Below are positions 1 through 12,198 of a DNA stretch of 64,000 bases, piece after piece. The position numbers and the translations under genes were made by a program. Origin of the DNA: Hankyongella ginsenosidimutans (lineage in GTDB: Bacteria > Pseudomonadota > Alphaproteobacteria > Sphingomonadales > Sphingomonadaceae); NCBI RefSeq assembly GCF_005144965.1, contig NZ_CP039704.1:2774001-2838000 (forward strand). The letters run 5' to 3'. Below the pieces are notes generated by a model. The model saw nothing but the letters and a program-made list of their open reading frames with translations, ran no database searches and was not told where the DNA came from. Within the stretch, counting starts at the first letter, position 1. Every line of letters starts with the position of its first letter.

Positions 1-191
1 CAGCGTTGCCGTGCCGCCAGCCGTATGGATACGGTCGTCGACTTCGGCCAGACCGCCCTCCGTGCGCGCCGTCAGCACGACATGCGCGCCGGCCTGCGCC
101 AAGCATAGCGCCGTCGCAGCGCCGATGCCGCTGGCGCCGGTCACCAAAGCCAGTTTACCGGACAGCGGCCCATTGAGCGGTTTTGCGTCAT
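1..191 (-). CDS. Short-chain dehydrogenase/reductase, N-terminal fragment
   Basis: This is the amino end of an SDR-family NAD(P)-dependent oxidoreductase that runs off the left edge. On the minus strand the codons give KLALVTGASGIGAATA, the first Rossmann strand and the TGxxxGIG cofactor-binding motif, followed by HVVLTART, the second strand. The start codon overlaps the purF stop as ATGA, so the two genes are probably translationally coupled. That start is one frame away from the Rossmann reading frame, so a one-base indel lies at about 150-185. The substrate cannot be told from this fragment. An SDR gene directly behind purF is, as I recall, common in Rhodospirillales. Confidence 0.75.
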
Positions 192-1664
192 GATACGAAA
201 TCCGGCAGCAGGCTGGCGTCACCGCGACCCTCCCGGTCGGTGAGCGGCGTCGGATAGTCCCCGGTGAAGCAGGCGTCGCAATATGCCGGCCTGTCAACGA
301 TGCGCCCAACAGACGCGCCCGCCGCACGGTACAGACCATCGATGCTGAGGAACGCCAGACTGTCTGCCTTGATGAAGGCGCGCATGGCCTCCACGTCCAT
401 CTGCGCGGCCAGGAGCTTGGAGCGCTCGGGCGTGTCCACGCCGTAGAAGCACGGGTTGCGGGTCGGCGGGCTGGCGATGCGCATGTGCACTTCGCCGGCG
501 CCGGCGTCGCGCAGCATCTGCACGATCTTGACCGAGGTGGTGCCGCGCACGATCGAGTCGTCGATCAGGACCAGCCGCTTGCCGGCGATCTGCGCGCGGT
601 TGGCGTTATGCTTCAGCTTCACGCCCAGGTGGCGGATCTGGTCGCCGGGCTGGATGAAGGTGCGGCCGACATAATGCGAGCGGATGATGCCCAGCTCGAA
701 CGGCAGACCGGAGGCCTGCGCATAGCCGATCGCGGCCGGCGTGCCGGAGTCGGGCACCGGCACCACCATATCGGCGTCGACGCCGCTTTCGCGCGCCAGT
801 TCCGCGCCGATCCGCTTGCGCACTTCGTACACGCTCAGATCGTCGACAATGGAGTCGGGACGCGAGAAGTACACCTGCTCGAAAATGCACGGACGCGGCG
901 CCTGCGGGACGAACGGCTTGATCGACTGCATGCCGTCGCCGTTGATGATGAGGATTTCCCCGGCTCCAGCGAGCGGATGAAGGTCGCGCCGACGATATCC
1001 AGCGCACAGGTCTCGCTGGCGAGGATCGGCGCATCGTTCAGCCGGCCGAGCACCAGCGGCCGGAACCCGAGCGGATCGCGCACGCCGATCATGCCTTCCT
1101 CGGTCAGGCAGACCAGGCTGTACGCCCCTCCACCTGCTTCAGCGCATCGATCAGCCGGTCCAGCAGCGTGCGGTACTGCGAGGTCGCGATCAGATGGACG
1201 ATCATCTCCGTGTCGCTGGTCGACTGGAAGATCGCGCCCTTGCGCACCAGCCGCTTGCGCACGGTCATGGCGTTGGTGATGTTGCCGTTATGGGCGATGG
1301 CGAAGCCGCCGCTCACCAGTTCCGCAAACAGCGGCTGGACGTTGCGCAGGCCGGTGCCGCCGGTCGTGGCGTAGCGGGTGTGGCCGATGGCCGTCGTGCC
1401 CGGTAGCTGGCTGATGACGTCCGAGCGGTCGAAATTGCCGCTGATGTGGCCCTGGGCGCGGTGCGTGTGGAAGCGGCGACCATCGAAGCTGGTGATGCCG
1501 GCGGCTTCCTGCCCGCGGTGCTGCAGGGCATGCAGCCCCAGCGCCGTCAGCGCCGCCGCGCCCTCTGCGCTGTAAACCCCGAAAATCCCGCATTCCTCAT
1601 GGAAACGGTCGTCGTCGAACGGGTGTTGCGGCAAGGGATCGTTGAGGTCCGAAACGTCGGTCAT
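188..1664 (-). CDS. purF: Amidophosphoribosyltransferase (PurF), two frameshifts
   Basis: PurF makes phosphoribosylamine from PRPP and glutamine, the committed step of purine synthesis. The N-terminal part shows [12 protein letters not shown]; Cys25 of this start would become the catalytic Cys1 after removal of a 24-residue propeptide. The glutaminase domain continues with [14 protein letters not shown] and AHNGNITN. The C-terminal phosphoribosyltransferase domain has the PRPP loop [12 protein letters not shown]. The reading frame changes near 1115 and near 955, so three consecutive minus-strand pieces make one protein of about 490 aa, the normal length. I chose the ATG at 1664; a TTG at 1685 is also open. 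The stop overlaps the SDR start. Confidence 0.93.
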
Positions 1665-2142
1665 CGTCGGGCGCTGGCTCCGCAAAATGTCATCGAACGG
1701 TCATGTGCCGACCCCTTTAGCCGCGCGCAAGCAACTTGTCGCCCCGGTAGTAGGTCATCTTGAATAAACCGCTCGTGGTGAGCTTGACGAACCACGAGCC
1801 GCTCAACCCTTCGTCCAGCTCAGGGTGAGCGGCAAAATTTCAAAATAACCCACTACCGTCGCCCCTACTGGAATATCAGCGTTCGCGTGTTATGTTAGCC
1901 ATCTGGCAGCAGAGGCGAACAGGAAGCCGCAGTTTTTCCGCAAAGATCCGGGCTTGGGACGGGATGGGCTGGCGCAGCCGAACCCCGGCAGCCTTTGGCC
2001 TCGTCTAAGCATTGCGCGCGGCGATTATCGCTGCTCTCTGCCTGTTCCTGCGCACGGACGAAATCCGCGTCCGGGATCATGGCGTAAAATGAAAACTTGC
2101 CCGCTGCTGGCGACAGTCGCGGGACTGATGAGGAAAATCGAT
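1665..2142. other. Intergenic region between purF and folE
   Basis: This 478-base stretch separates the divergent purF and folE genes and must hold both promoters. I see no convincing gene in it. It contains the REP-like hairpin at 1771-1799, followed by AT-richer sequence to about 1900. In-frame ATGs upstream of the chosen folE start exist at 2089 and 2128. Confidence 0.5.
1771..1799. repeat. REP-like palindrome
   Basis: A perfect 9-bp inverted repeat (GCTCGTGGT / ACCACGAGC) encloses an 11-base loop, and a further CCGCTC/GAGCGG pairing is possible with sequence just downstream (to about 1833). There is no T-run, so it is not an intrinsic terminator. Similar bipartite hairpins recur in alphaproteobacterial intergenic DNA. 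A related pair of hairpins lies at 40689-40750 in this window. Confidence 0.55.
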
Positions 2143-2761
2143 ATGGACGCCATCTGCGACCCCAAAACCCTTGCCGCCTACGGCGATACGCCTGCCGCTC
2201 CCCGGCCGACCCGCCAGGAAGCCGAAGCAGCCGTGCGCACCCTGATCCGCTGGGCCGGCGACAATCCGGAACGCGAGGGGCTGGTTGACACCCCACGGCG
2301 CGTCACCAAGGCGTACGAGGAATTCTTCGCAGGCTACGACGAAGATCCGGTGGCGATCCTCTCCCGAACCTTCGAGGAGGTGGAGGGCTACGACGATATC
2401 GTCATGCTGCGCGACATCGCGCTGGAGTCCCACTGCGAGCACCACATGGTGCCGATCCTGGCAAGGCGCACCTTGCCTACCTGCCTGACCGCCGCGTCGT
2501 CGGCATCTCCAAGCTGGCGCGCACGGTCGAGGTTTTGCCAAGCGCCTGCAAACACAGGAGACCATGACCGCGCAGATCGCCCGCGCCATCGAAGAGGCGC
2601 TGCAGCCGCGCGGCGTCGCGATCCTGATCGACGCCAAACACCAGTGCATGACCATGCGCGGCGTGCACAAGCCGGATGTTTCCACCATCACCACCCGCTT
2701 CACCGGCGTGTTCCGGGAAGAGCGCTTTGAGCGCCGCTTCCTTGAACTGATCCGCGGCTGA
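2143..2761 (+). CDS. folE: GTP cyclohydrolase I (FolE), two frameshifts
   Basis: FolE converts GTP to dihydroneopterin triphosphate, the first step of folate synthesis. The protein shows the family order: [16 protein letters not shown], the zinc-site motif [10 protein letters not shown], then [19 protein letters not shown], and MTMRGV with STITTRFTG near the end. The frame changes at about 2460 and again at about 2535 in a short T run; joined, the product is about 205 aa, the usual length. The start at 2143 is preceded by AGGA nine bases upstream. The stop TGA overlaps the hisI ATG by one base, so folE and hisI are probably co-transcribed. Confidence 0.93.
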
Positions 2762-3201
2762 TGCCGTTCGCCCACATCGAGGACAAGGCGGCGATCGAGA
2801 CCGGATCGCTGCTGAGTCCGCGTTTCGATGAGCGCGGCCTCATTACGGCGGTCGCCGTCGATGCCGCCAGCGGCCGGGTGCTGATGGTCGCCGCCATGAA
2901 CCAGGAGGCGCTGGCGCGCACGATAGAGACGGGCGAGGCGCATTATTGGTCGCGGTCACGCCAGGCGCTCTGGCACAAGGGCGCGACGTCCGGCCACACG
3001 CAGAAGGTCGTCGAACTGCGGATCGACTGCGACCAGGACGCCGTGGTGCTGCATGTCGAGGCGCACGGTCCCGGCCAATGCCATGTCGGTTATCCGTCGT
3101 GCTTTTACCGTGTGGTCGGGATCGGCGGCCCGGCGGCGGACGCGCGGCTGACCATCGTCGACGCGCCCAGTTACGATCCGGACGCCGTCTACGGCGGGTG
3201 A
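2761..3201 (+). CDS. hisI: Phosphoribosyl-AMP cyclohydrolase (HisI)
   Basis: HisI opens the adenine ring of phosphoribosyl-AMP in histidine biosynthesis. The 146-aa frame is intact and carries the typical core: [31 protein letters not shown], the metal-binding DCDQDAV region, and the zinc cysteines in [13 protein letters not shown]. It is the stand-alone cyclohydrolase, without a fused HisE domain. The start overlaps the folE stop, so it is the second gene of a folE-hisI unit. A convergent gene ends six bases downstream. Confidence 0.94.
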   Translation: MPFAHIEDKAAIETGSLLSPRFDERGLITAVAVDAASGRVLMVAAMNQEALARTIETGEAHYWSRSRQALWHKGATSGHTQKVVELRIDCDQDAVVLHVEAHGPGQCHVGYPSCFYRVVGIGGPAADARLTIVDAPSYDPDAVYGG

Positions 3202-3206
3202 TCGCC

Positions 3207-4209
3207 TCAGCCTCTACCCTTCGGCGTGCCGCTGACCGGGATGTAGATTTCCGCGAACTCTGCCTTGCGCACTTCCCAGGAGGGCGCGACCTGCGTCATG
3301 TTCGCCGCCTGGATGAAGGACCCGACGCGCAGGCGCACACGACGGATCGAGTCGGCACCGCCGCGCACGCGGATCAGCAGTGCCGGGCCGCTGTAGGTGC
3401 GCACGGCGCCAATGTCCGATCCCTCCGGCAGATCGATCCCGTCCGGGATCGCAACGCCTGCCAGCGACTGCTCGGCTGGCGTGTTGGCGTCCACATCGAT
3501 TTTATATCCCTCGTTGTCCGGATACAGCCCACGCTCGTTTAGGTACGCCATGACCCGGGCCATCGCCTCGACCAGCGCCGCTTCGTCCTGGTCGAGGGTC
3601 GCAGGCGGCGGCAAGGCGACGGCGGCGACCGAACGCGCCGCGACGCTCACGACCTGCATGTCCAGATCGCCGATGTCGGCATCGGGGATGATTTCAGCAA
3701 GCGTCTTGAATTTCGCCAGCGCCTCGTCCATCCGCGCGCCGATCGTCTTGGGCAGGAGCAGGCCGCGCCAGCGCTTGACGATATCGAACCGGGTATCGAT
3801 GCGCATCCGCCACAGCACCTGGGTTCCGCCGCTCTTGTGGCGGCTGAGGGCATAGTCGCTTGCGACTTCGCCGTGGCGGTCGAAGGATAGCGCGTCTTGC
3901 ACCGCCCGACCTGGCGTTACCGCCACGATGGTGCGATAGCCCCGGCTTTTCCCGACCGCCATACCAGCCGCGCGCCGGCCCCGTAATCAGCGGCTTCGTA
4001 GCTGACTTCGGGCGGACTTTTCTCCGGCCACCAGGCCCAGAGCCGATAGGTGCGGTTGCTGGCCAGCATGGTGTAGAGGATCGGCGGCGAGCGCCCGACC
4101 ACCACCGCGCGTTCGACGGTCACGATGCGCGGCAGCGCATAGCTCGCGCCGACGACCATAAGCACCAGGAGAGCAAGGCCGATACCAGCGCGGATTGCGA
4201 GCTTTTCAT
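3207..4209 (-). CDS. Membrane-anchored SRPBCC (START-like) protein, frameshifted
   Basis: A protein of about 333 aa with one N-terminal membrane anchor (IGLALLVLMVVGASYALPRI) followed by a polyketide-cyclase/dehydrase-like START fold. The recognisable part is VERAVVVGRSPPILYTML, RLWAWWPEKSPP, and later GTQVLWRMRID. Such proteins bind hydrophobic ligands; this ligand is unknown. The frame changes near 3955. A second indel is likely at the very start: the ATG at 4209 reads into the right frame only if one A is added to the AAAA run, giving MKKLAIRAG. Without that, the frame is open to an ATG at 4279. It lies just downstream of phaZ on the same strand. Confidence 0.7.
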
Positions 4210-4297
4210 GGTTCAGCCGCCCAGAGAAGCCTGCGTTACCCGCTTGGCACCACAAGCCCAGGGTCCGGTCAAGCCCCATGCGGGCGACCAGCGCGCT

Positions 4298-5524
4298 TTA
4301 ACCCTGTTGGTGCGCGCGGATGAACGCCTTGACGGTCGGCGCCACGTAATCGCGCCAGCGGCGGCCGTTGAAGATGCCGTAATGCCCTGCGCCTTCCGCA
4401 AGATAATATTGTTTCTTGCCCGCATCCAGCGTGTCGGCAAGGGACAGCGCCGCCCTGGTCTGGCCAACGCCCGAAATATCGTCCCGCTCGCCCTCCACCG
4501 CCAGCAGCGCCGTGCGGCGAATCGCCCTGGGATCAACCGGCGAACCGCGGTGTTCGAATTCGCCCTTGGGCAGCGCATGACGCTGGAACACCACTTCCAC
4601 CGTCTGCAGGTAGAATTCGGCGGTCATGTCGCAGACCGAGCGATATTCTTCATAGAAGCGCTTGGTGCTTTCCGCGCTTTCATCGTCGCCAGCGATCAGG
4701 TGCTGGAACATGTTCCAGTGGCTGACCATGTGGTTGCCAAGGTTCATGCTCATGAAGCCGGCAAGCTGCAGAAAGCCGGGATAGACCCGGCGAAATGCGC
4801 CTGGATAATAGGCCGGGACGGTCGCGATCGCATTGTTCTCGAACCAGGCCAGCGGGCGCTTCTCAGCCAGATGGTTGACCTCGGTCGCGCCTTCCCGGGT
4901 ATCGATCGGCCCGCCCATCATGGTCAGGGTCGCCGGCGCCGCCGGATGGTCCTGCGCGTTCATGACGGCGGTGGCCGCGAAACTAGGCACCGCAGGCTGG
5001 CACACGGCGATTACGTGCGTATTCGGGCCGATATGCTCGAGAAACGCCATGATGTAATCAATGTAGTCGTCGAGATCGAACAAGCCTTCCCAGAGCGGCA
5101 CCATGCGCGCGTCCGCCCAGTCGGTGATATAGACGTCGTGGTCCGGCAGCATCAGCTCGACCGTGCCGCGCAACAGCGTGGCGAAGTGTCCTGACATGGG
5201 TGCGACGATCAGCAGCTTGGGATCGTCAGGACGCGCGACTTCGCGCCGGAAGTGCAGCAGATTGCCGAACGGCCGCTCGAGGGCGATTTCTTCGGTGATC
5301 GCCACCGGCTTGCCGTCGATCATCGTCATCCCCAGGCCGAATTCGGGCTTGCCGTACGGATGAGTCGAGTGCGCGAACACATCCAGCGCCGCCGACGCCA
5401 CGCTGCCGGTATTCGTGTAGGCCAGCGGGTTGAGCGGGTGACTCAGTACGGCAGAACTGGCGCGGGCCAGAAGGCTCGCCTGGGCCAGCGCGCGACGGCC
5501 GATGTCGTAATATTGATAGATCAT
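4298..5524 (-). CDS. phaZ: Intracellular polyhydroxyalkanoate depolymerase (PhaZ)
   Basis: An intact gene for an intracellular PHB depolymerase that mobilises stored polyhydroxybutyrate. It is an alpha/beta-hydrolase in which the nucleophile is a cysteine, seen here in HVIAVCQPAVPS. Other family marks are LIVAPMSGHFATLLRGTV, DHDVYITDWADARMVP, GGPIDTR and the late histidine in EGAGHYGIFNGRRWR. The length, about 408 aa, is normal. I used the ATG at 5524 (MIYQYYDIG), since homologues begin with this motif. It is divergent from 3-hydroxybutyrate dehydrogenase, so the two genes together turn PHB into acetoacetate. Confidence 0.93.
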   Translation of the reverse strand: MIYQYYDIGRRALAQASLLARASSAVLSHPLNPLAYTNTGSVASAALDVFAHSTHPYGKPEFGLGMTMIDGKPVAITEEIALERPFGNLLHFRREVARPDDPKLLIVAPMSGHFATLLRGTVELMLPDHDVYITDWADARMVPLWEGLFDLDDYIDYIMAFLEHIGPNTHVIAVCQPAVPSFAATAVMNAQDHPAAPATLTMMGGPIDTREGATEVNHLAEKRPLAWFENNAIATVPAYYPGAFRRVYPGFLQLAGFMSMNLGNHMVSHWNMFQHLIAGDDESAESTKRFYEEYRSVCDMTAEFYLQTVEVVFQRHALPKGEFEHRGSPVDPRAIRRTALLAVEGERDDISGVGQTRAALSLADTLDAGKKQYYLAEGAGHYGIFNGRRWRDYVAPTVKAFIRAHQQG

Positions 5525-5736
5525 GGCTTTTGGCCCTTTTCCCGTTTTTGTACCGGCCCTCATGGAGCGGATCATGACGCGGAGGGTACTGTGAGCATCG
5601 TTTTCCTTGGCCGCAAGCCTACACCGAATAATCTTGCAGCCGGCTTAACCCTGCGCGATCAGACATCCGGGGAAAATCTCCGCGGCTGCGCCCGCCGCGC
5701 CTGTTATCGATACCTCGCCCAGAAGGGAGACCCATC

Positions 5737-6558
5737 ATGTCGGATGCTCTTAACGCCTTGGAACTCATGAACCCCGCACAGTTGAAAGGAAAAGTCGCCG
5801 CCATTACGGGCTCGACCAGCGGCATCGGCCTTGAGATTGCACGCGCGCTTGCCGCCGCCGGCTGCAACATCGCCCTCAACGGCTTTGGCGACGCCACTGA
5901 GATTGAGAAGATCCGCGCCGGCATCGAGTCGGATTACCGCGTCAAGGCGACCTACTCGGACGCCGACATGTCGAAGGGGAGGCCGTTGCCGCCTATATCG
6001 CCGAGGCGGAAAAGACGTTCGGCGCGGTCGACATCCTGGTCAACAACGCTGGCATCCAGACGGTCAAGCCGATCGAGGAGTTCCCGGACGCGAAGTGGGA
6101 TGCGATCATCGCCATCAACCTGTCGTCCAACTTCCACGCGATCAAGGCCGCCGTGCCGGGCATGAAGGCGCGCAACTGGGGCGGATCATCAACATCGCCT
6201 CCGCGCACGGCCTGGTCGCATCGCCCTTCAAGTCGGCCTATGTCGCTGCCAAACACGGCGCGGTCGGCCTGACCAAGGTCGTGGCGCTGGAGCTGGCGGA
6301 AACGGCGATCACCTGCAATGCGATCTGCCCCGGCTTCGTGCACACGCCGCTCGTCGACGGCCAGATCAAGGATCAGGCCAAGGCGAACGACATGAGCGAA
6401 GACAAGGTGGTGCGGGATATCATCCTCGCCTCGCAGCCCAGCAAACGCTTCGTGAAAACCGAGGAACTGGCGGCACTGGTGCTGTTTCTCTGCTCGGCCG
6501 CCGGCGTAACACCACAGGTGCCGCACTGAGCATGGACGGTGGCTGGACCGCGCGCTGA
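5737..6558 (+). CDS. bdhA: 3-hydroxybutyrate dehydrogenase (SDR), three frameshifts
   Basis: An SDR enzyme oxidising 3-hydroxybutyrate to acetoacetate with NAD. It has the cofactor motif TGSTSGIGLEIA, VDILVNNAG, the catalytic triad in RIINIASAHG...YVAAKHG, and NAICPGFVHTPLV, with the SMDGGW ending. The PHB link rests on NAICPGFVxTPLV and on phaZ, which is divergent 212 bp away. Frame changes are near 5979, at 6180 (a missing C in GGGCGG) and near 6508; with them repaired the protein is about 273 aa. A good ribosome site (AGAAGGGAG) precedes the ATG. Confidence 0.88.
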
Positions 6559-6690
6559 CGTGGGCCAGTAACACCGCGGATTTTTCACGAATTCGCGGCG
6601 TTACGCCCTAGCGCCATCTTGACCGCGCCCGTCACTTGCGCAAATCGAACTGAGTAGCCCTGTTGGCTGCCTGAGCCTGGATATCTTTCG

Positions 6691-7403
6691 ATGCTGAGGA
6701 CCTTCCTGGAGTCCGTGCGCTACCTGACGCGCCTGCCGGTCGGGCAGCCGGTAGACTATCACCAGGAGCCGAAGTCGGGCGTCGCCGCATGGTTCCCGGT
6801 GGTCGGGGCGCTAATCGGCCTCGTGCTTGCGATCGTTATCACCTTCTTCAGTTCCGTCGATTTCGTCGCCGCCGCGCTGATGGCCATGGTCGTGCGCGCG
6901 CTGCTGACCGGAGGCCGGCTGCTGTCGGCTTTGGCCATGGTCATCAGCCGGCAGGATGCGACCCTGAAGGAAGCCTGCGGCGGCACCCGCCGGTCAACGG
7001 CGCCGCAACCGTCGGCGTCGCGATCATGGTGGTGGCGCAATATGCGCTGTTCGAGCTGATCGCGCTGAACCAGAAGGTCTGGTGGCTGCCGCTCATCATG
7101 GCCTGGGCGCATTTTGGTCCGATCATGTGGATGTCCTCGCTTAAGCCGTTGTCGACGGGCGGCGGGGAGCACACCGGCCCGACTGCGGACTGGCCGACCG
7201 CCGGGCGCTGGATGATCCTCCTCATGTTGCCGTGCATCGCGGAACCAGCCATGTTGCTGGCGCCTGCGGCGATCATCTGCTGGCGTTACTACCTCAAGAC
7301 CGTGCATGGCGGTCACGACGCCGAGCTGGTTTCCGCCGGGATCGTGGTGACGGAGACCGCCACCCTGGCCGCGGTTACCTTCGCGGCGGTCCTGATCTCC
7401 TGA
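6691..7403 (+). CDS. CobS-like membrane protein lacking the catalytic motif
   Basis: A polytopic membrane protein of about 237 aa with one frameshift near 6985. The N-terminus aligns by eye with cobalamin synthase CobS: FLESVRYLTRLPVG, then AWFPVVGALIGLVLA, then RALLTGG. In CobS the last is followed by the acidic HLDGLADTxDG motif that binds the metal and substrate; here the same place reads RLLSALAMVISRQDA. The later MRDxRxG(T/S)HG motif is also unrecognisable. So it has the fold but probably not adenosylcobinamide-GDP ribazoletransferase activity. No other cobalamin gene lies nearby. It may act in another lipid- or nucleotide-linked reaction; the function is unknown. Confidence 0.6.
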
Positions 7404-7412
7404 AGAACTGCA

Positions 7413-7675
7413 AGGGTCAGGACCCATTAACAACGAGGATCGTGGTGGCGGCACGCGGGATGAGATGGCAGGAGAAGCGCCGAAAGCGGGGCTTGCCCCG
7501 GTGAGGCGCTTCGACGAACCAGATCGCCCGCGTGCCGCCATCCGCAGACGCGGCGCTTTTGGCGTGCAGGTTTGTTGCTCGGTCGTTGAATATGTTCAAT
7601 ATTCGCCTCCCTCGCGCCTGCCTGCGCGCCAAAATCGCCAGCGCCACGGCCTCATTCTTAATGAGTCCTGACCCT
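7413..7675. mobile_element. MITE-like element with 21-bp terminal inverted repeats
   Basis: The ends AGGGTCAGGACCCATTAACA (7413) and, in reverse complement, AGGGTCAGGACTCATTAAGA (7675) match at all but two of 21 positions. The 263-bp interior is heavily self-complementary: GGCGGCACGCGGG pairs with CCCGCGTGCCGCC about 70 bases later, enclosing GAAGCGCC/GGCGCTTC and CGGGGC/GCCCCG. A minus-strand open frame covers it but has no transposase motif, so it looks like a non-autonomous element. It abuts hairpin repeat A. Confidence 0.6.
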
Positions 7676-7747
7676 AGTGTCCTTCTCATATCTGAAATCC
7701 AACCGCGCCTGATATTGGGGCAACGGATTTCAGATTCGGGACACTAG
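7674..7747 (-). repeat. Dispersed hairpin repeat, copy A
   Basis: A 74-bp near-palindrome beginning and ending with CTAG. The arms are CTAGTGTCC...ATCTGAAATCC and GGATTTCAGAT...GGACACTAG, around a centre containing CCTGATATTGG. In reverse complement it matches copy B (29921-29995) and copy C (63386-63460) along its whole length; copy D (63474-63549) shares the layout but not the inner stem. It sits between the MITE-like element and liuB. There is no T-run. Confidence 0.85.
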
Positions 7748-7802
7748 AGGTACGGTTGACCGGCCGCAAAGGCGGGTCTAAGTCTGCATGCGGGGATGGA
7801 TT

Positions 7803-9404
<1,602 letters not shown>

Positions 9405-9414
9405 GGAGGCCGCC

Positions 9415-10197
9415 ATGACCGTGCTGCTCTACCAACAGGACGACCGCGGCGTCGCGCATGTGACGCTCGACCGCCCGGACGTGCACAACGCCTTCAACGA
9501 GGAATTGATCGCCGCGCTGACCGACGCCTTCGCCGATATCGCCACCTCGAGCCGGGTGCGGGTCGTGGTGTTGCAGTCGAATGGCGCGAGCTTCTGCGCC
9601 GGTGCCGACCTCGACTGGATGCGGCGCGCGGCCCACTACGACGACGCGCACAACCTGCGCGATGCCACCGCGCTGATGGCCATGCTCGACACCATAGACC
9701 GCTGCCCCAAGCCGGTGATCGCGGCAGTGCAGGGCCCGGCCTATGGCGGCGGCGTCGGGCTGGCCGCCTGCGCCGACATCGCCATCGCCACCGAGCGCGC
9801 CGCCTTCCGGCTGTCGAAGTCAAGCTCGGGCTGATTCCGGCGACCATCAGCCCGTTCGTGCTGCAGGCGATCGGCGCACGCCAGGCGCGGCGCTATTTCC
9901 TGACCGCCGAGAGCTTCTCCGCCGAAGACGCCCACCGCTTCGGCCTTGTGCACGAGGTTGTGCATGATGAGGCGGCGCTGAAGCAGCGGGTCGAGACGCT
10001 GGTCGAGACGCTGCTGGCCAACGCGCCGGGTGCGATCACTGAAGCCAAAGCGCTGGTGCGGGACTTCGCCGGCCGCGCGATCAGCCCCGAGCTGCAGGCG
10101 GATGCTTCACAACGCATTGCCCACCGCCGCGCCAGTGCCGAGGGCAAGGAAGGCATCGCGGCGTTTCTCGGCAAACGCCCGCCGGACTGGATGACCC

Positions 10198-10205
<8 letters not shown>
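9415..10205 (+). CDS. liuC: Methylglutaconyl-CoA hydratase (enoyl-CoA hydratase family, LiuC)
   Basis: A crotonase-family enzyme, assigned to 3-methylglutaconyl-CoA hydration by its position between the two subunits of methylcrotonyl-CoA carboxylase. It shows [26 protein letters not shown] with the oxyanion-hole glycines, and [20 protein letters not shown]. One frameshift lies near 9820, after which [15 protein letters not shown] continues the family pattern. Total about 263 aa. Its last codons overlap the liuD start (ATGCATAA), suggesting coupled translation. Confidence 0.9.
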
Positions 10206-12195
<1,990 letters not shown>

Positions 12196-12198
12196 AAC

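Noticed and set aside
2077-2943. 288-codon minus-strand open frame over folE and hisI
   Set aside because: The sense strand encodes two conserved enzymes; the antisense frame has no family features.
3860-5194. 444-codon plus-strand open frame over phaZ
   Set aside because: It is the antisense of an intact, well-conserved PHB depolymerase; no motif and no ribosome site.
6559-6690. Cobalamin riboswitch ahead of the CobS-like gene
   Set aside because: The 130-base gap is too short for the full aptamer and I see no B12-box-like sequence; only a small GCGG/CCGC-type hairpin is visible.
7417-7689. 90-codon minus-strand frame inside the MITE-like element
   Set aside because: No transposase motif; the frame covers the self-complementary interior and runs out through the terminal repeat, so I treat it as non-coding.
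7674-7747. Hairpin repeats as intrinsic terminators
   Set aside because: None of the four copies is followed by a T-run on either strand, and copy A lies upstream of a gene, not after one.
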